From assembly GCF_023078835.1 (NCBI RefSeq), contig NZ_CP090898.1, forward strand, positions 558,001 to 622,000: 64,000 nt of DNA, written 5' to 3'. This stretch comes from Synechococcus sp. NB0720_010 (GTDB lineage Bacteria > Cyanobacteriota > Cyanobacteriia > PCC-6307 > Cyanobiaceae). The translations under genes were made by a program, and so were the position numbers. Shown here in pieces: positions 53,986 through 63,486 of the stretch (its first letter is position 1; the number at the start of each line of letters is the position of its first letter). The notes below the pieces were generated by a model, which had not been told where the DNA came from, did no database searches, and saw only the letters and a list, made by a program, of their open reading frames with translations.

Positions 53986-55049
53986 CAGCGGAAGGGCGGC
54001 GAATAGATCAGGCCGCCATCGGTCCACTGGCGATTGGTGCCCCGCTCCAGGTTGATGCGGGTGTTCACGCCCAGGTTGCGCTCAAAGATCTCGCCGTAGT
54101 TGCCGACGGCCTTGATCACTTGAACGACAAAGTCAGCCGGCAATCCCAGCTGCTGCCCCAGCTGGCCATCGACCCCCAGGAAGCGCCGCAGATCCGCCTG
54201 GTTGCTGTCGGCCTGGGCCTCAGCGAGCTTGGCCTCGACGTTGGCCTGGGTGATGCCGGACTCTTCCGCCTGCATCAGGGCATAGGCGATCCAACGCACC
54301 GCATCGGCCCAGGACGGATCGCCGTTGACCGTGCCCATGGCCAAGGGTTCTTTACTCAGGTCACCGGCGAGCAGGACATGGGCCTTGGGATCGGGAAAGC
54401 TGCTGCGCTTGGCGGCCAGCAGCGCCCGGTCACTGGTGACCGCCACGCAACGGCCCTGGAGGTAGGCCCCATAGGTCTGACCATCGTTTTGGAACTTCAG
54501 CGGCATGTAGGCGGCGTTGAGCTCCCGCATCCGATCCGCCAGGTTCAGCTCGGTCGTGGTCCCAGTGGTCACACAGATCGGCTTACCGGCTAACTGCTTC
54601 AAGGAGGTGATGCCGCTGCCCGCGTTCACCATCACGGCCTGACCGCCATAGAAGTGAATCGGCGCAAAGCTGAGGGCATTGCCCCCTGCCGCATCGCGGC
54701 TGAGGGTCATGGTGGTGCTGCGGGAGAGCAGATCCACTTCACCGCTATTGACCGCCGCAAAGCGCTCGCTGGCGCTCAGGTCGCGGAACTCCACATTGGC
54801 GGGATCTGAGAGCACCCCAGCGGCGACCGCACGGCAGAGGTCCACCTCAAAGCCCTGGTAGCGGCCATCGGGAGCGACAAAACTGAAGCCCGGCAACTTG
54901 CCATCAACGCCGCAGACCAATTGCCCGCGGGCTTTCACCGCGGCCAGTTTTTGGCTTTGGGGCCCCGAGCCCTCCACAGCGCAACCGGTGAGGACGAGGC
55001 CAGCCAGCAGAGGAAGCGCTCGAAGGACCTTGCGGGGGGAAAAGGGCAT
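53985..55049 (-). CDS. Polar amino acid ABC transporter, binding lipoprotein (AapJ type)
   Basis: A 354-residue binding protein starting at ATG 55049 (MPFSPRKVLRALPLLAGLVLTGC), with lipobox LTGC at about residue 23. The mature part begins KLAAVKARGQLVCGVDGKLPGFSFVAPDGRYQGFEVDLCRAVAAGV and has the AapJ/BztA layout; Asp and Arg residues of the amino acid site are in FRDLSASERF and SRSTTMTLSRD. With the three downstream genes it forms a complete system for L-amino acids, probably acidic and neutral (NatFGH/BgtA in Anabaena). Confidence 0.94.
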   Translation of the reverse strand: MPFSPRKVLRALPLLAGLVLTGCAVEGSGPQSQKLAAVKARGQLVCGVDGKLPGFSFVAPDGRYQGFEVDLCRAVAAGVLSDPANVEFRDLSASERFAAVNSGEVDLLSRSTTMTLSRDAAGGNALSFAPIHFYGGQAVMVNAGSGITSLKQLAGKPICVTTGTTTELNLADRMRELNAAYMPLKFQNDGQTYGAYLQGRCVAVTSDRALLAAKRSSFPDPKAHVLLAGDLSKEPLAMGTVNGDPSWADAVRWIAYALMQAEESGITQANVEAKLAEAQADSNQADLRRFLGVDGQLGQQLGLPADFVVQVIKAVGNYGEIFERNLGVNTRINLERGTNRQWTDGGLIYSPPFR

Positions 55050-55195
55050 CAACCAGGGCTCATTTCGCGAATTGTGCCATCGGTTTTTAGGGCTGGGCCA
55101 TCGCCAATGAGGCCATGAAGCCCCCGATCGGAGCATCAAAACGCCGACGCGCTCTGCCTAGGGTCACCCCACCTATCGCTGAACGCAACGCGTCG

Positions 55196-55765
55196 ATGAG
55201 CTCCATCAAGCGCTTGAGCTGGGCCATTGAGAACGTCTTTGAGCGCTGGCTCTGGAAATTCCGTTTGATCGCGATCGTGCCCGTGGTGATGAGCCTGCTC
55301 GGCAGCGGGGCGACCTTCATCAGCGGCACCTCCGAGATCTGGCACTCGATGGGGCTGCTCCTCGATGCCTCGCCCGATGACAGCCGCACGGTGGCCCTAC
55401 TGCTGGGTGAACTGGTCGGCGGCGTCGATCTCTACTTGATCGGGATCGCCCTGATGATCTTTGGCTACGGCGTCTATGAGCTGCTGATCTCCGACATCGA
55501 AGCGGCGCGAAGCCCCGGAGCTGGTGGCAATGGGCTTCTGGACATCCGCAGCTTGGATGTGCTCAAGGAAAAGTTGGTGAAGGTGATCCTGGTGGCCTTG
55601 ATCGTGGCTGCCTTCAAGTCGATGTTGATCTTCCCGATCGACAACACCACCAACCTGCTGGTCTTCTCAGGCTCGGTGCTGCTCTTGGCCCTCTCGGCCT
55701 ATCTGGTCTCCGGCGGTCCCAACCGCTCCACCTGGAATCAGCCCCGGGAAACCCCCTTTGAGTAG
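55196..55765 (+). CDS. YqhA/UPF0114 family membrane protein
   Basis: A 189-residue membrane protein from ATG at 55196 (MSSIKRLSWAIENVFERWLWKFRLIAIVPVVMSLLGSG), with three or four helices: about 20-40, 80-100, 130-150 and 155-175. The ISDIEAARSPG...LDIRSLDVLKEKLVKVILVALIV block is the conserved family signature. Function unknown. Divergent from the amino acid transporter operon, and 27 bases in front of pyrC. Confidence 0.88.
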   Translation: MSSIKRLSWAIENVFERWLWKFRLIAIVPVVMSLLGSGATFISGTSEIWHSMGLLLDASPDDSRTVALLLGELVGGVDLYLIGIALMIFGYGVYELLISDIEAARSPGAGGNGLLDIRSLDVLKEKLVKVILVALIVAAFKSMLIFPIDNTTNLLVFSGSVLLLALSAYLVSGGPNRSTWNQPRETPFE

Positions 55766-55792
55766 GGCTCGCGCATTGTGTAAAACGAAGGG

Positions 55793-56893
55793 ATGAGCAG
55801 CACCCTCACGATCCGCACCCCGGATGACTGGCATCTCCACCTGCGCGATGGGGAGATGCTGCAGGCCGTGGTTGGACACACGGCGCGGCAGTTCGCCCGG
55901 GCGATCGTGATGCCCAACCTCAAACCGCCGGTGACGACGGTGGAGCAGGCACGGGCCTATCGAGAACGGATCACGGCCGCCCTGACAGCAAGCCAAGGGC
56001 CTGATGCCGCCGCGGCCTTCACGCCGCTGATGACGGCGTACCTGACCGAAACGATCGAGCCAGCCGAGCTGGAGCGCGGCTTCAGCGAAGGGGTCTTCAG
56101 CGCCGCCAAGCTCTATCCCGCCGGTGCGACCACCAACTCCGACGCCGGCGTGCGCGATCTCGCCCACATCAGCGCCGTGCTCGCCTGCATGGAGCGGATT
56201 GGCATGCCGCTGCTGATCCATGGCGAGGTCACCGATCCCGCCGTCGACATCTTTGATCGCGAGGCGGTCTTCATCGAACGGCAGTTGATCCCTCTGCTCC
56301 AGCGTCATCCGGCCCTGAAGGTGGTGCTGGAGCACATCACGACCGCCGACGCCGCCCAGTTCGTGGCGGAGGGTCCAGCCAACCTGGCGGCGACGATCAC
56401 CCCCCACCACCTCCACATCAACCGCAACGCCCTCTTCCAGGGGGGTCTGCGGCCGGACTTCTATTGCTTGCCCATCGCCAAGCGGGAGCGCCATCGCCTG
56501 GCCCTACGGGCCGCGGCCACCAGCAGCAGCACCAAATTTTTCCTGGGGACCGACTCCGCTCCCCACCCCAGGGGCTCCAAGGAATCGGCCTGCGGCTGCG
56601 CCGGGATCTACAACGCCCCCTTCGCCATTGAGAGCTACGCCCAGGTTTTTGAAGAGGAGGGCGTTCTCGATCGCCTGGAGAACTTCGCCAGCGTGCATGG
56701 GCCCAACTTCTACGGGCTGCCGCTCAACACTGGAACGATCCAACTGGAGCGCAGCAGCGACAGAGACTTCATCCCAGGGTTAATGGAACTGGAGAACGGC
56801 AGCAGCTCGCCGACAACCCTGGTGCCCTTTCACGCCGGGGAAACCCTGAATTGGCGCCTGAAGCAGGCGCAATGGCGCGCGTCAGCAGCGTAA
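55793..56893 (+). CDS. pyrC: Dihydroorotase
   Basis: A 366-residue zinc amidohydrolase of the E. coli PyrC type, closing the dihydroorotate ring in pyrimidine synthesis. Metal-site HLHLRDG near residue 17, the lysine that is carbamylated in [11 protein letters not shown], His in LLIHGEV and LEHITTADA, and the Asp in [10 protein letters not shown]. Full length, cytosolic. It follows the YqhA gene closely. Confidence 0.97.
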   Translation: MSSTLTIRTPDDWHLHLRDGEMLQAVVGHTARQFARAIVMPNLKPPVTTVEQARAYRERITAALTASQGPDAAAAFTPLMTAYLTETIEPAELERGFSEGVFSAAKLYPAGATTNSDAGVRDLAHISAVLACMERIGMPLLIHGEVTDPAVDIFDREAVFIERQLIPLLQRHPALKVVLEHITTADAAQFVAEGPANLAATITPHHLHINRNALFQGGLRPDFYCLPIAKRERHRLALRAAATSSSTKFFLGTDSAPHPRGSKESACGCAGIYNAPFAIESYAQVFEEEGVLDRLENFASVHGPNFYGLPLNTGTIQLERSSDRDFIPGLMELENGSSSPTTLVPFHAGETLNWRLKQAQWRASAA

Positions 56894-56990
56894 AGAGCTC
56901 GCAATCTTTCAACGACGGCTCAAAAGAATCCGCCTAATTTCCACGCGGCTGCGTGAATCACGCGCTTCTTCCATAGTCCGCCCGATCCAC

Positions 56991-58049
56991 ATGTCTCTTG
57001 TCATGGCGCCCGCTCTGGGTATCGAGAGGTTTGCAAACGGTCAGAACAAAGAACACAGGCAGCAGGCCTCCGATAGCGATAAGAGCACCATCATTCGTGC
57101 CGTCTACCAGCAGGTTCTGGGCGGTCAGCATGTGATGAAGAGCGATCGACTCGAAGGGACCGAGTCGCTCTTCCGCAACGGCTACCTGAACGTGCGCGAG
57201 TTCGTGCGCTTGGTGGCCAAGAGTGCCCAATACCGCGCTCGCTTCTTTGAGAGCTGCAACCCCTACCGCTTCATCGAGCTCAACCACAAACATCTGCTGG
57301 GCCGCGCTCCTCACAACAAAGAGGAGATGCTGCACCACTTCACGATCCTGCAGGAGCAGGGCTACGACGCGGAGATCGACTCCTACATCGATAGCGACGA
57401 ATACAGCCGCAACTTCGGCAATGACCGCGTTCCCCACATGCATGGTTGGAGCTATTCGGTTGGCCACGAAGGGCGTCAGTTTTCCTATCTGATGCAACTG
57501 GCCCGGGGCGCCGCCGCCTCGGTCAAGGGCGACCGCAACGGCAGCCAGTTCAAGCTGGGCCAAGCCCTGCACCAAAACCGCGCCATCCCGGTGCCCGGTG
57601 CTGGCGCTGCGGTCAGCGTGGCCCGCTACGCCCACATCAGCACCGATGGTCCCTTCAAGGCCTCGATGTCCAGCGGGAGCGATCTGCCCAGCGGTGATCT
57701 GCCCAGCGCCCGCCGCATCGACGGCAGCCCCGCCTACGGCTTCCGCAGCAACGAGTTGCTGGTCTCAGCACCGAACAGCGGTGCGGCAGAAGGCAGCCGG
57801 GTGGTCACGATCACCGCGACGGGCATCGCCAACAACCGCTTCATCCGCCACGGCGCCTACACCACCCGCGTGCCCTACAGCCGGATGAACGAGGCCCTGC
57901 AACGGGTCCTGCGCCAGGGCGGCCGCGTCGTCAGCGTCGTCGTCAGTGGCGACAGCGACATCTCCTCGGCACCCGCCCCCGCGCCGACTCCTGCTGCCGA
58001 CGAGCAACCCAAGGCCAAAGCCAAGGGCCGTGGCCGCTCCAAGGGCTGA
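56991..58049 (+). CDS. Phycobilisome rod linker (PBS linker plus CpcD-like domain)
   Basis: A 352-residue linker: PBS_linker_poly domain at about 25-175 (IIRAVYQQVLGGQHVMKSDRLEGTESLFRNGYLNVREFVRLVAKSAQYRARFF...KHLLGRAP...GYDAEIDSYIDSDEYSRNFG) and a CpcD-like domain at about 262-322 (VVTITATGIANNRFIRHGAYTTRVPYSRMNEALQRVLRQGGRVVSV). It joins phycobiliprotein hexamers in a rod. The plan is CpcC/CpeC-like, and which biliprotein it serves is not decidable here. The 30-residue end is Ala/Pro then Lys/Arg-rich (KAKAKGRGRSKG), unusual in canonical CpcC. A second ATG at 57003 is possible. Confidence 0.92.
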   Translation: MSLVMAPALGIERFANGQNKEHRQQASDSDKSTIIRAVYQQVLGGQHVMKSDRLEGTESLFRNGYLNVREFVRLVAKSAQYRARFFESCNPYRFIELNHKHLLGRAPHNKEEMLHHFTILQEQGYDAEIDSYIDSDEYSRNFGNDRVPHMHGWSYSVGHEGRQFSYLMQLARGAAASVKGDRNGSQFKLGQALHQNRAIPVPGAGAAVSVARYAHISTDGPFKASMSSGSDLPSGDLPSARRIDGSPAYGFRSNELLVSAPNSGAAEGSRVVTITATGIANNRFIRHGAYTTRVPYSRMNEALQRVLRQGGRVVSVVVSGDSDISSAPAPAPTPAADEQPKAKAKGRGRSKG

Positions 58050-58072
58050 TTAAACCCTTCTCCATGACCTCT

Positions 58073-58101
58073 GCCCCTGGCCAAACGGCCGGGGGCTTTT
58101 T
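58073..58101 (+). terminator. Rho-independent terminator of the rod linker gene
   Basis: Ten-base-pair stem GCCCCTGGCC / GGCCGGGGGC with one G-T pair and a 4-nt loop, followed by TTTTT; 24 bases after the stop. Confidence 0.94.
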
Positions 58102-58146
58102 ATTGCCAGTCCCCGCCAAGATGGGTCGACCTCTGCGTGAGCCACG

Positions 58147-59388
58147 GTGATCCTGCGGGGCCTTGCCACTGGATCGCTAACGCTCCTGCTCAGCCTGCTG
58201 CTTGGCGGCAACGGCTGGGCAAGCGAAGACAGCACAACACGCCCGAGCGAACAACCCCAACAGGCCTTCAGCCTGCAAGAGGCGCTGAAGCTGCCCGATT
58301 GGTTGTTGTTCTCGATCAGCTACACCGCCGAGCCCATGGCGAACCCCCTGGGAGGGGCTGCTCAAAGCTCGGCCTGGATCCAGGACACATCGCTTGATCT
58401 CCAACTGGGGACAGGTCTGAGCCGTGAGATCCAGGACTGGAGTGAGCCGGATCACTGGCACATCAACGCCAACATCAATCACGTCGCGGGCGATGTGAGC
58501 TATGGCACTCGCATTGGCGCGTTCTTATTCCCGCAAACCCTCGCGTACCCCGCTGGTTTCTATCCGACGGAACTGTCCTTGGAGCGCAGCGCCGGAGAGG
58601 GTTGGATCGGTGTCCGCGCTGGTGTGATTCCGATCAATGGTGATTTCGATGGAACGCTGCTGAGTGCGCCGATCCTCAACAACTACGTGCACTCGGCGTT
58701 GAACAACACCTACAACATCTTTGCCGGCAACCTACCGATCTCACCCTTTTCAAGCCTGGCCGCAAGGCTCGACATCCATCCCAACAAGGATGTTGACGTC
58801 TACTACGGCTGGTTTGATCTCACGACCGCCATCCCGATCATCCAAGCCTTCGGCGCGCCGGTCAACATCACGCCCACCAAGGTCGGAGACGCCCACATCC
58901 TGCAGCTGAACTACAGCCCTAAGCGCAGCCAGCCCGCAGGCAGCGTCCTACCCGGTGAGCTGTTCTCCATCGGCGGCTTCACCACGGACTACCAAGGCGA
59001 AGGACTGTTCGGCAGTGCGACCTGGAAAAGCGGTCTCCCCCTGGGCCTCGATGACCGGGTCTGGATCGGCGGGGCCTACTCGCCGGAGTTTGATCTCAAC
59101 CAGGCACCAAGCTTCCTCGGCGGCGGCCTGGTGATCCAAGGGGTCTTCCCCAAGCGCCCCCAGGACCTGCTGATCCTCGGTGGCGGGCACGCTGGTCTGA
59201 GCGCCGCGGCCCCACCGGGCTACCCCAACCAGCCCTACGAGGGCGTTCTGGAGCTGGGCTATCGCCTGCAGCTCAACCCCAATCTGAATCTGCAGCCCAC
59301 CCTGCAGTGGATCTTTAACCCCAGTGGCCGAGACATCCCCACACCGGGAATCCTGACCACCAGCGTCCAGATCAGTCTGAGCTTGTAA
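58147..59388 (+). CDS. OprB-type carbohydrate-selective porin
   Basis: A 413-residue protein starting at GTG, with a signal peptide (LLLSLLLGGNGWAS, cleavage near 25) and a beta-barrel of the OprB family: SAWIQDTSLDLQLGTGL, DVSYGTRIGAFLFPQTLAYPAGFYPTELSLER, and an end LTTSVQISLSL fitting an outer-membrane insertion signal. No SLH domain, unlike the porin at 37146. In OprB relatives the pore takes sugars. It overlaps the convergent DUF2252 gene by 17 bases. Confidence 0.85.
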   Translation: MILRGLATGSLTLLLSLLLGGNGWASEDSTTRPSEQPQQAFSLQEALKLPDWLLFSISYTAEPMANPLGGAAQSSAWIQDTSLDLQLGTGLSREIQDWSEPDHWHINANINHVAGDVSYGTRIGAFLFPQTLAYPAGFYPTELSLERSAGEGWIGVRAGVIPINGDFDGTLLSAPILNNYVHSALNNTYNIFAGNLPISPFSSLAARLDIHPNKDVDVYYGWFDLTTAIPIIQAFGAPVNITPTKVGDAHILQLNYSPKRSQPAGSVLPGELFSIGGFTTDYQGEGLFGSATWKSGLPLGLDDRVWIGGAYSPEFDLNQAPSFLGGGLVIQGVFPKRPQDLLILGGGHAGLSAAAPPGYPNQPYEGVLELGYRLQLNPNLNLQPTLQWIFNPSGRDIPTPGILTTSVQISLSL

Positions 59389-60754
59389 GCCGGCCGGAGG
59401 CCATGGCCTGCAGCAGCGCCCGATGGTCCTCTTCCACCTGATCGCTGTAGCCCAGGGCAAAGTTGGCCATGGCCCGATCAAAGCCCTTGTCATCCCCGAG
59501 GGCGCCATGGAGGGTTTGACGCTGACCACTGCGGGCGTGGGCCCGTGCCAAGACCATGGCGCAGAGCTTGGCGTAGGCCTTCAGGGAGGGGGGCTTCATC
59601 GAGGCGAGGGAGACCGAGGCCTTCCAGTCCCGCAGCTGCCGCCAGACCATCGGAATGCCTTTGGGCGTTGAGGTCCAGCCCAAGAAGGGATCGCAGACGC
59701 ACTGGATCAAACGCTGGCCTTCGACAACCCGCTGTCCCTGATGCCCCGCCTCATTCCCCAGTTGCTGGTCGATGCAGGACGGCAGGGCCTGCTTGCTTTG
59801 CAGCAACAACCAGTCCTCCGGATGGGGCCCCTTCATCAGGCCAATGGCACAGCGGGTGCCAACCGAACCCACGCCAACGGCTTTGAGGGCGGTGTCGACC
59901 AAGGCAAAGTCCTGCAATTGGTAGCGGCGGTGGGGTGGCAAGCTCTCGCGATACCCCGCCAGTAGGAAGGCGATCGCTTCGCTGTGGCTGGGGATGGACG
60001 CAGGATCCAGATCCGGCTCTGAGGCCCACAGGGCGGTGGGATCCAACAGGGCATGGCGCCAGACCAAGGGCGGCTGATGACGAATCTGAGCGGTTCCATC
60101 CGGCAGGAACTCACAGTGCTTCTGAATGGCCTGGCGTCCCGAGCGCCGCAGGGCTTGGGCCACCGCCGCCTCAAGGTGGGAGCGGAAGGCCGTGGCCGGC
60201 AGCTCCTCCACGAACCGCTCGACATGGAGCAGGCAGTTCCAGAGTTTCAGGGTGGGGAGGTTGGCGTACTCCGCCATCGCCTTGCGATAGGCCGCGGCCA
60301 CCTTGCGGGCGAGGCGGAACTGCTCCTCGCGATCCAGTTGCCACTGGCGTGCCACCAAGACGGCGCTGACCAGGAGGCGTTTGACATCCCACTCAAACGG
60401 TCCGGGTGCGGTCTCATCAAAGTCATTGATGTCAAAGACCAGGCTGCGCTCCGGCGAGGCATAAAAACCGAAATTCAGCAGGTGGGCATCACCACACAGC
60501 TGCACCCAATGGGGACTACGGGGCAAGGGCGCCAGATCGGCCGCCATCTGGGCCGCCGTTCCCCGGAACCAGGCGAAGGGACTCTCGGCCATGCGCCGAT
60601 GCCGCTCGGCGATCAACCAGGGCAAGCGGGTGCTGTTCTGTTCCTCGATTCGGCTGATCGGATCCCGCCGATCAAGCAGCGGTTGCCAGAGCGAGAGGTC
60701 CTCCCATCCAGCCGCGTTGGGGTCGCTCGCACGCAACGGTCCTGGGAGGTGCAC
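59372..60754 (-). CDS. DUF2252 family protein
   Basis: A 460-residue protein with the family pattern: RRMAESPFAWFRGTAAQMAADLA, VQLCGDAHLLNFGFYASPERSLVFDINDFDETAPGPFEWDVKRLLVSA (a kinase-like metal/nucleotide loop) and VGVGSVGTRCAIGLMKG. The GDAHLxNFG and DxNDFDE motifs resemble aminoglycoside phosphotransferase-type active sites, so an ATP-using phosphotransferase is plausible, but no substrate is known. It is divergent from the ATP-grasp ligase gene across 72 bases. Confidence 0.88.
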   Translation of the reverse strand: MHLPGPLRASDPNAAGWEDLSLWQPLLDRRDPISRIEEQNSTRLPWLIAERHRRMAESPFAWFRGTAAQMAADLAPLPRSPHWVQLCGDAHLLNFGFYASPERSLVFDINDFDETAPGPFEWDVKRLLVSAVLVARQWQLDREEQFRLARKVAAAYRKAMAEYANLPTLKLWNCLLHVERFVEELPATAFRSHLEAAVAQALRRSGRQAIQKHCEFLPDGTAQIRHQPPLVWRHALLDPTALWASEPDLDPASIPSHSEAIAFLLAGYRESLPPHRRYQLQDFALVDTALKAVGVGSVGTRCAIGLMKGPHPEDWLLLQSKQALPSCIDQQLGNEAGHQGQRVVEGQRLIQCVCDPFLGWTSTPKGIPMVWRQLRDWKASVSLASMKPPSLKAYAKLCAMVLARAHARSGQRQTLHGALGDDKGFDRAMANFALGYSDQVEEDHRALLQAMASGRLTSSD

Positions 60755-60826
60755 CTCCTACTGACTTAGCGAGCCGCCGGGCAAAACGGAAGAATCTCGC
60801 AAACATGGAGACAAGCGCCTCGCCCT

Positions 60827-62326
60827 ATGGCCCTCTCCTTTCGGGAACTCCAGGCTCAACTGCAGCCGGGCTGGGGCTGCGAGCACAGCGGCAAGGGCGG
60901 CCAGTTCGACGTGCTGGTGGTGCCCTCCCTGAGCATGGACAGGGCGCTGATGGCCCTGGTCACCGGTGCGCACCATTACGAGGAGCGGCAGCTGTTTTCG
61001 CTGATTCGGCTTCGGGATCCCGGGGTCAGGGCGATCTATGTCACCAGCAAGTTGCTGCCGGAGCTGGTGGTCGATGCGGTCCTCGAGCTTCTGCCCGGTG
61101 TCCCCACCTCCCATGCCCGCCGGCGTCTCCAGCTCTTCGACACCGACGACGCCTCCAACCGGCCCCTGACCGAAAAGTTGCTGGAGCGCCCCGCCCTGCT
61201 GGCCCGCATCAAAGAGCAACTGCGCCCGGGCCGCAGCTTCATCAGTTGCTTTGTCGTGACCGAGCTCGAGAAACGTCTCTCCGAAGCGCTGCAGATTCCG
61301 CTACTTGGCACCGACCCCGCCCTGGGCCACTGGGGCAGCAAAGCCGGCAGCCGTGAGCTCTTTGCCCGTTGCGGGGTGCCGCACCCACCTGGGAGTGATC
61401 TGGTCCACAACCTCGAGGACCTAGCCGAAGTCACCGCCACGCTCTGGGAAACGCACCCTGAGCTCAGGCGCTGCGTGGTCAAGCTCAACGAGGGGATCAG
61501 CGGTGAGGGTAATGCCGCCCTGGATCTCGCCCCGTTGCAACTGCGGGAGCTCTCTGCCGCTGCCCGGCGCCAGCGGCTGCGGCAAGAACTGGAGCGCCTG
61601 CCCATGCCCGCCCAAGGCTGGCTCACCCTGCTGGCGGAGCAGGGTGCCCTGGTGGAGGCTTGGCTGGAGGGGGGCGATCAACTCAGCTCCCCAAGCGTGC
61701 AAGGAACCATCCACCCCGGGGGGCGCGTTGAGGTGCTCTCCACCCACGAACAGATCCTGGGGGGCAGCAATGGGCAGACCTATCACGGCTGCCGCTTCCC
61801 AGCGGACAAGGACTATCGCCTCACACTGATGCGCCATGGCCAGGCCATTGGCGAGGCCCTGGGAGCCGAAGGGGCCCTGGAGCGCTACGCCGTCGACTTC
61901 ATTGCCCGCCTGATCGATGGGCAATGGGATCTACAGGCGATCGAGGTCAACCTCAGGCAAGGCGGCACCACCCACCCCTACATGGCCCTACGGGCCATCA
62001 CCACCGGCAAGCTCGATCAGGGAACGGGTGAGTTTCTCTCCCCCACCGGTCAGGCCCTGCACTACATGGCCACCGATAACCTCACGCATCCCAACCTGCG
62101 GGGGCTGCTGCCGGCGGACCTGATCGACATCGTCGCCGAAGCCGATCTGCACTACGACCCGGCACGTCTACGGGGCAGCGTCTTTCACCTGCTGGGATGT
62201 CTCTCGGAGTACGGAAAGCTGGGGATGACCTGCGTGGGTCGCAGCGCCGCGGAAGCCAAGCAGGTCTACGGGGCCACGGCGGGGCAACTGATCCAACAGG
62301 CCACCAGCGTCCAGGGCGGGGGCTAG
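60827..62326 (+). CDS. ATP-grasp ligase, PGM1-related peptide ligase type
   Basis: A 499-residue protein. N-terminal FDVLVVPSLSMDRALMALVTGAHHYEERQLFSLIRLRDP is typical of PGM1-related ligases; the ATP-grasp part has VVKLNEGISGEGNAALDL (nucleotide-binding Lys), SCFVVTELEKRLSEAL, and IEVNLRQGGTTHPYMAL as the metal-binding Glu/Asn motif. PGM1 forms peptide bonds in pheganomycin synthesis; the cyanobacterial substrate is unknown. The stop overlaps the convergent uspA gene by 4 bases. No precursor peptide gene is recognisable next to it. Confidence 0.88.
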   Translation: MALSFRELQAQLQPGWGCEHSGKGGQFDVLVVPSLSMDRALMALVTGAHHYEERQLFSLIRLRDPGVRAIYVTSKLLPELVVDAVLELLPGVPTSHARRRLQLFDTDDASNRPLTEKLLERPALLARIKEQLRPGRSFISCFVVTELEKRLSEALQIPLLGTDPALGHWGSKAGSRELFARCGVPHPPGSDLVHNLEDLAEVTATLWETHPELRRCVVKLNEGISGEGNAALDLAPLQLRELSAAARRQRLRQELERLPMPAQGWLTLLAEQGALVEAWLEGGDQLSSPSVQGTIHPGGRVEVLSTHEQILGGSNGQTYHGCRFPADKDYRLTLMRHGQAIGEALGAEGALERYAVDFIARLIDGQWDLQAIEVNLRQGGTTHPYMALRAITTGKLDQGTGEFLSPTGQALHYMATDNLTHPNLRGLLPADLIDIVAEADLHYDPARLRGSVFHLLGCLSEYGKLGMTCVGRSAAEAKQVYGATAGQLIQQATSVQGGG

Positions 62327-62793
62327 TCCTGCCCGCGGCCGGGATAGACCAAGACCGGCAACTCCGCGTGGGTCAGCACCCGTTGGGTTTCACTGCCGAG
62401 CACCAGGCCCGCCAAGCCGCGGCGGCCATGGGAGGCCATGAAGATCAGATCGCACTGGTGATCGCTGGCGGCCTCAAGGATCGCCTCATAAATCACGGCA
62501 TTCACCGAGGTCGCCCCATCCGCCTCCACCCCCTTGGCACTGGCCTTGGCCTTGGCCGCCCCCAGTACCGATTCGGCGTAGTCCGCATTGGCCTTGCTGA
62601 ACTGCTCGGTCATCAGCGGATCCAGGACCAAACCCTCGCCGTAGAGGGCTACATCGGGGCGACCGTAGTAGCTCGGTTGCACATGGAAAAAGGTGATCTT
62701 GGCGTCGATCTCACTGGCCATCTGCACCGCCTGATCCACCGCCAACTGGGACAGCTCCGAGCCATCGGTTGGCACCAGAAGATGACGAAACAT
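62323..62793 (-). CDS. Universal stress protein UspA family
   Basis: A 156-residue single-domain protein: HLLVPTDGSELSQLAVDQAVQMA at the start and CDLIFMASHGRRGLAGLVLGSETQRVLTHAELPVLVYP at the end, the ATP-binding HGRRG...LGS region of ATP-type UspA. Cytosolic stress protein. Unlinked to a known partner here; 33 bases downstream of the ParB-like gene on the same strand. Confidence 0.94.
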   Translation of the reverse strand: MFRHLLVPTDGSELSQLAVDQAVQMASEIDAKITFFHVQPSYYGRPDVALYGEGLVLDPLMTEQFSKANADYAESVLGAAKAKASAKGVEADGATSVNAVIYEAILEAASDHQCDLIFMASHGRRGLAGLVLGSETQRVLTHAELPVLVYPGRGQD

Positions 62794-62826
62794 CGGCTGC
62801 AGTCCTTTGCTCTACCCGAAAGCTAG

Positions 62827-63486
62827 TCAGGACGGCCCAATCCAACCGGCCAGCCGTGAGGCCGCCTGGGAGCGAGCCAAAGCCCGAGCCGCGGGCAGGG
62901 CCGGCTCCAGCTTTGCTGAGCTGAAGGGCGGCAGTTGGCGACTGCGCAACCAAGCCCCCCAGCGGAACTCATGAAAGGGAATCAAAGGCGCCGAGGTGAT
63001 CACCTTCTCCCGCTTCAACTTCCAGACCAGGCTGCGGTAGGGATCGTCCTGGGTTCCCAGCAGCGTGGGGGGCAAGACCGACGGATGCTGGGGCCCCAGG
63101 CCGCGACCGTCATAGAGGTAGAGCCATCCCCGGCGCTGCAATTCAGCCAGCACCACCGCAGGATCGGCGCTGTCCACCTCCAGCGCCACATAGCCGAAGG
63201 CCGTGGCCTGGGGATCCAGCTCAAGCAGGGCGCGCAGGCGATGGTGACGATCCACCATCCAGAGCTCACCGGCGGCTGAGCGCACCAGCGGCGTGGGTTT
63301 GCGCTTTAAGTACTGACGCTGCTCTTTGGGGTCATCCTCAGCAAAATCCCTTTGGCGGCTGACGATCTCCGCCATGCCCACGCAGAGCTGAGTCGGATGC
63401 AGATCCTGAATCGGAACCTCGAGCAGCGCGTTCTTTCCGCCCTTCGGGGGCGGCAAGGGATGAAACGGAGGCAAACGCAGGGCCAT
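62827..63486 (-). CDS. ParB-like superfamily protein (ParBc_2 type)
   Basis: A 219-residue protein with VPIQDLHPTQLCVGMAEIVSRQRDF and WMVDRHHRLRALLELD, the paired motifs of the ParBc_2 family (a ParB/sulfiredoxin-like fold with a DRHH active-site-like loop). It is not the chromosome-partition ParB. The C-terminus is Ala-rich. Function unknown. Divergent from the SnoaL-like gene, overlapping it at the 5' ends. Confidence 0.85.
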   Translation of the reverse strand: MALRLPPFHPLPPPKGGKNALLEVPIQDLHPTQLCVGMAEIVSRQRDFAEDDPKEQRQYLKRKPTPLVRSAAGELWMVDRHHRLRALLELDPQATAFGYVALEVDSADPAVVLAELQRRGWLYLYDGRGLGPQHPSVLPPTLLGTQDDPYRSLVWKLKREKVITSAPLIPFHEFRWGAWLRSRQLPPFSSAKLEPALPAARALARSQAASRLAGWIGPS

